Made by a program: the position numbers and the translations under genes
Notes under the pieces: model-generated
Seen by the model: only the letters and a program-made list of their open reading frames with translations
Told to the model about the DNA's origin: nothing
Databases searched by the model: none
Shown: positions 55,470 to 64,000 of the stretch, piece after piece
Layout of the letters: each line of letters opens with the position of its first letter
Position numbering within the stretch: the first letter of the stretch is position 1
Assembly: GCA_037043015.1 (NCBI GenBank)
Contig: CM073330.1
Location: forward strand, 6,714,012-6,778,011
DNA: 64,000 bases
Direction of reading: 5' to 3'
Origin: Bryum argenteum
Taxonomy: Eukaryota; Streptophyta; Bryopsida; Bryales; Bryaceae

Positions 55470-58400
55470 ACCTCGCTAATTCACGAAAGACGCACACCAA
55501 CACCGAGGCTAATCCACGAAGGATACATGGCACACGCCCACCCGCCAATTCTATCCTACTTGTCTGTGACACATTGATTTGGCGCCATTTTTGACTTAAC
55601 ATCCACATGCTTCCCGCCATCTCATTGCCAAAACGACATGGTACATCCCTTTTTTTTCAATATTATAGTCCGGTACCACGGTTGACTTTCCAATTTAATA
55701 TAATTTGGGGGTAGGACACCTTCTGGGTGATTCAGCATAAAAAATTCTGATAAATAAACGTGATGATGGTGCCACGCAAGCCCACTATGGCGATATAATC
55801 ATGTCAACAAACCTGCCCAATGCCCAAATTGTACAGAAAATGCACCATCGGCATGCTGCCCAAATGGGGCTTGGAGGGCCTTTTGAAGACCCCAAATTAT
55901 TTCTAATGTTTGACCCTACATTGACCCTATTATGTGTGAGGAATGGAGCCTGTCACGACAAAACCTCTCCCGACGGCACGTGATGACAGGTTCGTCACAA
56001 TAGACAACCCTGGCGGGGTTGGAGGGTGATTTGGAGCCTCGTCCGCCCAACATAATCTTCTAGAGTCCCAAGCAAGCTTATCAATTTTGCTATAGAGGAG
56101 GTGAATGCTTTTTTTTTCTTGGGACCTCACTTAATGATGGCTACTCTTACAAATACGAGCTAAGTGTACATAGATATTGATAACACTCTCTCACTGGAAT
56201 TTTGTTGAGGCGGTACAACAAAGTTCTAAGCTAATAAGCTATAAGGTCTCAGAGATTACTACATGTCCAAGGTCAATCCTAGGTAGGGAAAGACTTTTAG
56301 CTTGGAAGATAATACTAGGGAGATCGCTAGAAGAAGTGGGATAAATGGCTAGCCACTCCTCTTTGGCTTGTTCGACGGAGTTGGTTATGATAGCACACCA
56401 TCGGGATTGGAGGTTGTTAAGGCTCCCTCACCATCCAAGATTCCAAATTTTTGCTTCCTTTTATTGAAAGAAATAAAACCCCCGCTCTCCCACTCTCCCA
56501 GATGTAATGTTCTCTTCATGTCAGGAAGATGGCCCCAAAGATGGCCCCAAAGCTTAGAGTACTTCTGTCACCATTAGCAAGCACCAAATTCGCAAGGGAT
56601 CGGCAGTTTGGAACAGAGTTACATCGGCGTGGAAGAAGATAATTCCTTCTTCTCAATATTTAAGCCCTTCTAATATCGACGAACTTAAGAATTGCAACAT
56701 TTGGTTTCACCCGGAAATTCAAGGCATTGGCCCTGGATTTTCCGAACTCAAAGCCACCCAAATCTCCAGAAGAGGTCTTCGTGGTGATTGTTCTTGAATA
56801 AGGGAATGACAACTCTCGATTGTCTGCCAATACATAATATTCAACCAAATCACTTGCTAGGGGCCTTAGAATTAGAAAATTCAGATAACACAACTCGTAC
56901 ATGCTCCCACTTCAAATTGCATAACAGAGCGTAACCCCCGGTACGAGGGATTTCATCCAATGGATCGATCAGAATCGACTGCTTCTGTTGAATTTGGATG
57001 TTTTGGCGGGTGCTCTGGTTTGAATTTTAGGCTTACTCATATTCATCTTCGTCCCTGACGCTGTGCGTTCATGCTGCACGGTAATCAGTGTGCTGAATTG
57101 TTCTTCTGAAGGTTAATAAAGTTTGCACGATCAATATATGATCAATGTGCTGAATTGATTTCTGAAGGTCAGCAGAGTTTGCATGGTCAATTCCAATCGA
57201 AGGATTAACAGGACCTTTGAGGTATGCAGAGAGGGAAAGTAACATTCTGGAAGATATTTGATTTCCCAGCAGTGTATAATAAAATCTCATTTCATTGTGT
57301 CCAAATTCTGCTTCCATTCCAGATATGGTTTTTCTTGGAGCTGATTCTCTTGAGATCTCTCAGCCCATCACAACTGAACGGCGCAGCTAGCTTGTTTGGA
57401 GTGTAACTATGGAGATGCCACCAAAAGAGATGGCAACGATTGTACCTATTGAAACGTGAAGCCTACGTACTCTGGCAAACGAAGAAGGATTATTTGTAGA
57501 CTTGAAGGATCATAGAATGTTATGGCGATCTTGAACGATGTTCGATTTGGGCAAAGCAGAGCGCGAGAGGAGGGCCGGCTAACCATGGCTGATCGATGGC
57601 TTGATATGGTTGACTTTTCACCGGTCAACGTTCCCCATGCTAGTCGTTTGAGCTTCGTTCAAAGGGACGCCATGGGAACGCCAGTGGACATTGCAGGTTG
57701 AGGCTTCCCTCATGAACTGTCATCCTATAAATATTGGTAATATCAAAGAGAACGTCTAGAGCTACTATTGAAAGGTACAACCAATCTGTGAAACTTTTGA
57801 TGTAAATTTGTTGTGATTGTCATTCTCCAAGGGCAGGTTTAATACTTTTGTCTCAAAAATAACCTATCAATGTGGAAATTATGTACGTGGCAATCCTACT
57901 TTCCCAATGGTTCCAATCATTCATTTTGAGTACTGATGCATCTTTTTACTTAACCCCTAAACGCCCAAGGGGGGGTAAAGCTCCTAACAATTGGTAATAA
58001 TGCTGATTTTTTCAAAACTGTGTAAAAACAATTAAAAGATGAAAATGGAAAATCCAACCGTAGGATCTTCTTTGGAGCATGGCAATTAGTATGACTGCCG
58101 AGTTGCATGCCATTTGGAGGTATGGATTTCAAGATCCATGCAAAAAAGGAGAGAAGATCACACCACCAAAACTTTCATGAAAAATCTCTTTTGCCCACTC
58201 TCACAAATTGAGGATCAAGGTTTTTACTATTTATCCAATGAAGGAGTAGAGTAAACCCACCAAGTAGTTGAGCAAAAAAAACGGTGGATGAAAAATCGAT
58301 GGGATGAAAGCGGGGTTGTGCACCAAAGACGGAGCCTCACATCCAAAATGTCGAAAAACGACACTGTGGGTGCTTAAGGGTTAAAGTAGATCTTTAATTT

Positions 58401-60022
58401 TTTTCTTTGAATATTATATGTCGCCCTAAATTACTTTAGAACATAATTTTGGTAGATATTGTAGTAATTTACTTTGAAACGTAAGTTTGGTAGATATTGT
58501 GGTATAATTTTATTCTAATATAGTCTCTTGTAAAAGTGATATCACAAAGTTCTAAGGTTTAAGTGATAATTTAAGATTACGTGATATTTCCTACGACATG
58601 AAATTCGAGTACTTCAAAACCGACCCCTTATCAACTTATCCAACAATGTCAAAGATGTAGCATACATCATAGAAGGAAGAGACTCCACCTAATAAAATGT
58701 GCTTCATATCTATTAAAAGGTTACTGGGTTTTCTGAAATTGAAACCCTACAAACCAACCACCTCTTTAATGTGCCCTTAATCTTCCCATCAGTCTAAGAA
58801 GCTGAACGTTCAGCTTCTTCATACTGATGAGATGATAGTGCGACGTTTGAATCCACAAAATGGTGGGAAAAGATGATTTGAAATTGTAATGATTTCAATG
58901 AAGCATGAGAGGATTTGATGATTGATGATTTGAGGAGCACTTCGGTTGACAGGTAATGACAGGTATTTGCAATGACAGGTAAGCGCTTGCTCGTCATAGC
59001 CAGATGAGTTAAGAATCGGGATCGAGTAGTGGCACGTCAATGGCGATTAACTGCAGCAGTCTGACTGTCCTCACAGTCCAAAAGATCGAGTTAATTGCAA
59101 TTGTTCAGTCGAACAGATCGAGGTAACGGCAGCTAGGACGGATGAGAGAACAGGTGATTAGAACAAAATCATTGATATCGCGCTTCTGCGTCGCGGTCTA
59201 TTTCTTATAAGTGCGACAGAGCCTTGGCTATGGCGATTGGCGAAAGCTTCAATTTATGACCTACAACGATCGTCTCGCCGTTGCCAATTCTCTGCTGCGC
59301 GGTGTAGACTGATAATTAGTTTGCATTGACACTTTTCTTGCATGTGTTCGGATAAGCGTCAGATGAAGGTGGATAATCATTTGTTCGGAACGAATAAACG
59401 ATCGAAAGGATATGCAGGTTTCTTGGAGATTTGAGCAAGACTGCGGAGAGTTATCAGGGCAGGATTCGAACCTTTCTAATATGTAAGTGATGTTTTGTTT
59501 TCTTTGATATTCCGCGCGACGATCAGAACATTTTTCCTCAATAGTAGCAGGGAGGAACGCGAATGTATCTATTCGATGGTATTACAACGGGGATTCAGTG
59601 AAATGCTACTTTCGGTCATTTTCAGGCTGGAGCAATGGAGTCCGAATTGTTTAAAGTTTAAACTAATTGTATTGCAGATTTTGCAGGCGCTGTTAACATT
59701 CAGTGGAGGTTGAAAGAAATCACAAGAATCTCTAGAGAGAAGTGAACAAGGCAAATACTGAGGCAAGTGCACGAGGTAAGCTGTATGCTCTGCTTGACGA
59801 CTTTTTTGTAACTGGCTCTTGACTTGAGATTTAAGAAATTACTCGTCGGTAATAAGCACCGTTGGAAAACTCACTGGTTCAAGATGCGAGTAATCTGATC
59901 GATAGTACTGTCGGATGTCGGTAAAAACTTCTTATAACCGAGTCTCCGTGCATGGCAAAGACTATTGGTACTTATCTCACTGGATTTGATATTCAAAATG
60001 GCAGCAAGGAGCAGTATATTCG
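55470..60022. other. gene-poor stretch with a short tandem duplication
   Basis: TGTGCTGAATTG...TCTGAAGGT...AGTTTGCA is repeated with a period of about 55 bp at 57090-57195. The remainder has only short overlapping open frames. The segment 59040-60020 is GC-richer and is probably the promoter and 5'UTR of the following gene, with possible non-coding exons. Confidence 0.5.
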
Positions 60023-60814
60023 ATGAGTATCACACCTACCGAAGACGTGCCGTACTCTGAAAGCCAGTTACAAGTTGATTATCCAGATGACGAATACATA
60101 CGCAGCCAATCTCCTGTACAACCGCCTGTATTGGAAGCCTCGAGTTCCACATCACCGAGTAGAGAGACCAAGCACCGCAAAGAATGCAGAATTTGCTTTC
60201 AGCGCCTCATTGGCCACCGTGCTGATTACATGACCACAGCTCTCAAAGCCAGCGTGCTCTGCCCGATGCTGAAGAATCTGGGAATGACATCTGACATTAC
60301 GAAAGATGAGCTGCGAGACCTGTTAAAGGTGCCAGGGTATGCTGACGAGAGCGGCCTCATTGACTTCGAAAGGTTTACGGTGTTCGCTGAGGATTTTAAG
60401 CTGATGGAATCGCTTCACATATACAAATGTTCATGGATACTGGGTGAATTTGAACGAGGGCCGCTTGGAGACTTCTTTGGAGTTCTTGAAGAAGCAGAGT
60501 ACGCAGAATTTTTGAGCTTTTACTTCAACGAAGCGTTCATCAAATTGGATATGGAACTTACAGAAGAAAGTGCTGATAGCCTCGAGCGATATGCAACCTT
60601 GCACAAGGGTGTTAAGATAAATTTTAATCAATTTTTGAGGGTGCTCTGTAAGGAATATGAAAGTTACATGCAGCGCACAGGCCAAATGATATCGTCACGA
60701 AGAATGGCTGCTCTGGACATGAACCACCCTATTGGGAGGGTGATGGCTTTTGTATCGGCCTATACACGTTCCTACCGTGGTAGGAAAAAAGCAGCAAAGC
60801 TGCGTCGGAAATGA
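60023..60814 (+). CDS. single-exon protein of unknown function, possibly EF-hand-like (263 aa)
   Basis: An uninterrupted frame from ATG 60023 to TGA 60814. The acidic, Ser/Pro-rich N-terminus (residues 1-50) is followed by a CRICF motif near residue 56 and a helical region. KDELRDLLKVPGYADESG then LIDFERFTVFAEDF resembles an EF-hand helix-loop-helix without a canonical calcium loop, and a second such pair is around GVKINFNQFLRVLCKEYE. The C-terminus is strongly basic (YTRSYRGRKKAAKLRRK), suggesting nucleic-acid, membrane or calmodulin binding. No signal peptide or membrane segment. Not recognised; the clean frame and its position next to an apparent host gene argue for a real gene. Confidence 0.65.
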   Translation: MSITPTEDVPYSESQLQVDYPDDEYIRSQSPVQPPVLEASSSTSPSRETKHRKECRICFQRLIGHRADYMTTALKASVLCPMLKNLGMTSDITKDELRDLLKVPGYADESGLIDFERFTVFAEDFKLMESLHIYKCSWILGEFERGPLGDFFGVLEEAEYAEFLSFYFNEAFIKLDMELTEESADSLERYATLHKGVKINFNQFLRVLCKEYESYMQRTGQMISSRRMAALDMNHPIGRVMAFVSAYTRSYRGRKKAAKLRRK

Positions 60815-61628
60815 AAGGCGGAGTGGGATGGATTAGGTTAGATCGCAGCAGATATGGCGGAGCAATGCTGAGTAAGAGGACAATTAGACAACTATACGTG
60901 CCTTCTTGATTTCAACACCTTCGGTTTTTGAAGGTAGAAGAGATCACTGAGTATTATCCGAAGTAGGGTCATGCCAACATTGCCAACTCCAGATTCGTCC
61001 GGCCGGTGGAACTAGCCTTACAGACCACTCAACCAATGCATTCTTCCTCCAGCCTTTCAATGCATGCTTCTGCAACATCTGCGGAGCTCGCAGCTTGCAA
61101 AACACAGACTGTGCAGCTGAAGGACATGAGCTTTCAAAAGATGAGTAGAGGTAAACAAAATTGACAGCGAAAAAACCAGAAGGATTGATAACTATTTCAT
61201 TGCTTCACACCTTATAATTTGAGTTTACAGGCTCAAACTTTGCACATTCTCAACATTGGATGTGTAGACCACTATGTCATGTATACCTCTCGAAAGGTAA
61301 ACTGCCGTCTTCGCTACAGGTACGATCAACCTGCGAAAGCCAGGAGTTCCAATATTGATATGTTCGTAGGCAAAAATGAAAAGAAACAGCCAAAGACTGC
61401 TACATTGAAGCAGAGTACTTACATATCCTCTCGGATGTCAAGCGTAGTGAGGAGACAACCACTTCCGTTCCACAGTTCTGAACCTTCCGTGTTGATATAT
61501 GGTTCCGTACCTGGTCTTGAGAGCCCATTGAAATAATGGAGATTGTGACTGCTATTACCAAAACCTCGTGGTCATTTCAGCAGCAGGAGCTTGAATGTTC
61601 TCACCTCTCCTTATTCCCACCTGGATTC
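60815..61628. other. short intergenic region between convergent genes
   Basis: 3' ends of the plus-strand gene (60814) and the minus-strand gene (61629) face each other. A plus-strand open frame at 61219-61536 has no recognisable domain and probably overlaps the 3'UTR of the minus-strand gene. Confidence 0.5.
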
Positions 61629-63812
61629 TCAACCTCTTGCGCCTGTAAATGGTCTAGTCCAACTGAGAGCTTCATCCAAAACAGATTCGTCCAAAAAAGG
61701 CCGCAATGTCCACATCATGTGATAGTTTTGCAGAAGTTCAGATGACAAGTCTAGCCCTAGTGTGCCTACGACCCTTTCCTGTTTGACACCCAACCCACGG
61801 CCTTAGAAGAGAGTTTTTGGAGTAGAAACAAGGACAGAAACAGATTGTGGCTGCAACTATAAAGAGCTGGGAGGCTTTCAGACAGTCAGTATCGATTGAC
61901 AATTGGCAGTGCTTTGCAACCATAAACTTCAGAAGTGCGAACAGTATTAAGACCTGCATGGTGAAGTCTTGATGCAGCATGCCATAAATCGCTGCCATGG
62001 TTGTCACATAGTCTGGTGTGAACAGCTGCCGGACTTTGGTCTTTGGGGAGGTTGCCGCGGAGGACTGCACAGTCAATGTCAGTGCCAAGTTCAAACTACG
62101 ATGTCAGAATCAGCCAAAAACCCAAGGTAAGTTACCTGTTCAGAACGACCTCCAGATCTTTCTCTTTGACGAACATTCACTCCTTGTCCAGTATCCGCTG
62201 CTTGTGTATGTTCAGAAGTCCCAGCACCTTCAGTCAAAGCAATGTTACGTAACCGGGTGCTTAAATCCTCATGCACAATTCCATTCGCTTCATCCAGTAG
62301 CCTCTGAGTCTCCTCCACGACTACGCGTGCTGGATCAGAAAGGGTCACAATGTTCAGCAAGCCCTCACATTCTTTCTAACAGGTTTGAGAGCCTCATTTC
62401 TCCAATTTTGGATCTCATTTTGACTGACACATGCAATGTCCACCGATTCTAGAGATAAGGAAGTTATTAAAAATACCCGAGAATTTTTTTGGAAGAAATC
62501 CAAAACCGTAAGTGCTGGTCAGAAATTTTTGTAAGGTCAAGATACACCACACATACGAGTGAGAATTTAGAGTAAGCATGTACCTTGCTGGACGTGTAGT
62601 TGGAGATCCTTGAGTGCATTGTCCACTGTCGATTCTTCACAGAACAAGTAATGGTTGAATCAAACAATGTTTGAATTTGGTGGAGTTCACGCAGATTTAG
62701 GTAGAGGTGATCACTTACACTTGACCACCACTTCATGATCAGACTCACAATGACGATACTCTGCCTCTTCGTACGCTTTCAGGCGCTCATTGGGCAAGCT
62801 TGCAAGCACTTCAGTCACTACACTTGCGTCGTTGAGGGGCTATCTTCGAAACGAATCTACATTCCAAAAAGAATCACTTCATCTTTTGCAGAAAACACCA
62901 TAGAAAGGCTTTCTAACACCTTGATGTCCATTCTCCCATGCTTTGTATATGTCCATTCTCCCATGCTTTATATGAAGATAAAATAAAAGGGGAGCTGAGG
63001 GGATGATGCGAGAACATGAGTGGTGATATACGCAAGCAGGACTTAGACTTCGTCAATGCAATAATCTTGCTTCAATGGATAAAGAATATGATGAAACTAA
63101 GTTGCTGAATTTCATATGAAGGGCATCAGTACCAAGCTCTTGTTGGAAGGTCGCCAGATTTTCGCCGCTTTGCTTTGCCATATTCGCCAGGTCCACCACC
63201 CTAATGCACCACATCCAAAATCTTAGCAAGAATCGCAAGAATCGCAAGAATCCCCACCCATATGAAAACAGGTCTCATTCTATGTAAATTAAATGGCATT
63301 CACGAGTCGGCCATCTTTCGTTTCTGGGGCTCCAATTGCACTACAACTTAACTTATGGTGAAGAAAATCTTGTTTAGTTGGACAAATAGACACCCCTCTT
63401 CAAATCATAAGAACTTGCACTGCTCTCTTTAAACATGTCTCATACCTTTTAATATTTCTGAAACAGTAGTAGAGTGGATAAAATCAGATAAGAAAATGCA
63501 TGCCAAGAGATCATTCCTCTTCGTCACTGAAAGTCATGCATACCATAACCTAATGAAAGATTGATGATGTGGGGGTAGAAACAGGTAAGAAATGCATGTG
63601 AAAGGATCATTCCTCTCAACGCTGATGAGGAATTCAGTGAATGCAATGCATACATATCATAACCTAAAACGAGGGGATCGAACGGAATGCACATTCTAGT
63701 GCCCTACAACAGAAAATGCAGTGGATCGAACAGGGGCCTGAAGTTGAATTTGCAAAGTCGGTTACCTGGCCATGAACGTTTGGAAAATGCGCGCCACGCG
63801 GTTCATATCCAT
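61629..63812 (-). CDS. seven-exon plant-type uncharacterised protein (DUF7795-like), one in-frame TAG
   Basis: Exons by splice signal and phase: 63766-63812, 63133-63200, 62749-62856, 62584-62625, 62136-62371, 61954-62064 and 61629-61778 (TGA). They total 762 nt, 253 residues, with every junction phase agreeing. Recognisable segments are RVARIFQTFMARVVDLANMA, ENLATFQQELDSFRR, LASLPNERLKAYEEAEYRH, TTMAAIYGMLHQDFTMQERV and NYHMMWTLRPFLDESV. They match in order a plant family I recall as DUF7795 (pattern ...MTRV, FQQ...LRRPP, MWSLRPF); the family name is from memory. Function unknown; the middle is helical or coiled coil. TAG at 62840-62842 interrupts the frame between FRR and PLND, where relatives have Pro. 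An alternative acceptor avoiding it would break the phase. It could be a mutation, a polymorphism or a base error. Confidence 0.7.
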
Positions 63813-64000
63813 CGCCGACTGCTGGAGAGGTAAAAAACTGCAATTCCACGAGATTCATGGCCCTGAAACAAAATCTGCATAAGGCGCTAGAGTGAAGCAA
63901 CAAATCTGCCTTGTCTTAGGTACCCTCTCTGAGATGCACCAACGATCGTCCACAGCCGGACGGAACCTGGACGAGAAGAATCCCAGCGGACTCTGTTCCC

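Noticed and set aside
61219..61536. Plus-strand 105-codon open frame
   Set aside because: Lies in the expected 3'UTR region of the minus-strand gene and has no recognisable composition or domain.

Overview
The window looks like nuclear DNA of a streptophyte (green plant lineage). Its genes are split by short GT-AG introns (about 65-400 bp, one of 1.2 kb), a TTTAGGG-type double heptamer sits in a probable promoter, a chromodomain Ty3/gypsy element is present, and there are two secreted Neprosin-family genes plus a gene resembling a plant-only uncharacterised family. Nothing fixes the species. A non-flowering plant or charophyte is my guess, because several gene families here are ones I do not recognise from flowering plants. 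No rRNA, tRNA or CRISPR array was seen.

Layout. 1-11 kb: about 30 copies of a 19-bp hairpin-forming palindrome (consensus TRTCGGCTGSCRGCCGAYA) surround and interrupt a multi-exon gene (3022-9272). Its product joins a ParB-like segment, a weakly methyltransferase-like segment and a C-terminal NIF/FCP1-like phosphatase fold; a second, catalytically degenerate NIF-like exon follows (9846-10430). 12-21 kb: a tandem duplication of about 4.2 kb carries two two-exon Neprosin genes on the minus strand (signal-peptide exon plus catalytic exon) with almost identical catalytic exons. A 261-bp MITE in the second unit has its empty site preserved in the first. 25-26.3 kb: a two-exon gene of unknown function.

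27.6-42.8 kb: four members of an unrecognised family (basic N-terminus, conserved N-terminal domain, coiled coil, C4HC3 RING-like C-terminus). One is intron-bearing with an in-frame TGA (27.6-29.95 kb), one is intact and enclosed by 252-bp inverted repeats (33.1-34.5 kb), one is decayed (39.4-40.7 kb), and one has all eight zinc ligands (41.35-42.8 kb). 42.9-50.9 kb: a full-length chromovirus with 1294-bp LTRs and a TCATA target duplication sits just upstream of the last of these, probably in its 5'UTR intron.

52.4-55.4 kb: a DNA-transposase-like gene split by introns and frameshifts. 60.0-60.8 kb: an unrecognised, possibly EF-hand-like protein. 61.6-63.8 kb: a seven-exon gene similar to a plant-only uncharacterised family, whose junctions agree in phase but which carries one in-frame TAG. 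The remainder is AT-rich intergenic DNA with small repeats.

Single-base frameshifts recur in the mobile-element genes, including a retroelement whose LTRs are nearly identical. Part of the apparent gene breakage may therefore be assembly error. The best candidates for something undescribed are the palindrome cluster with its ParB-like/NIF host gene, and the C4HC3 family with one copy inside an inverted-repeat element.
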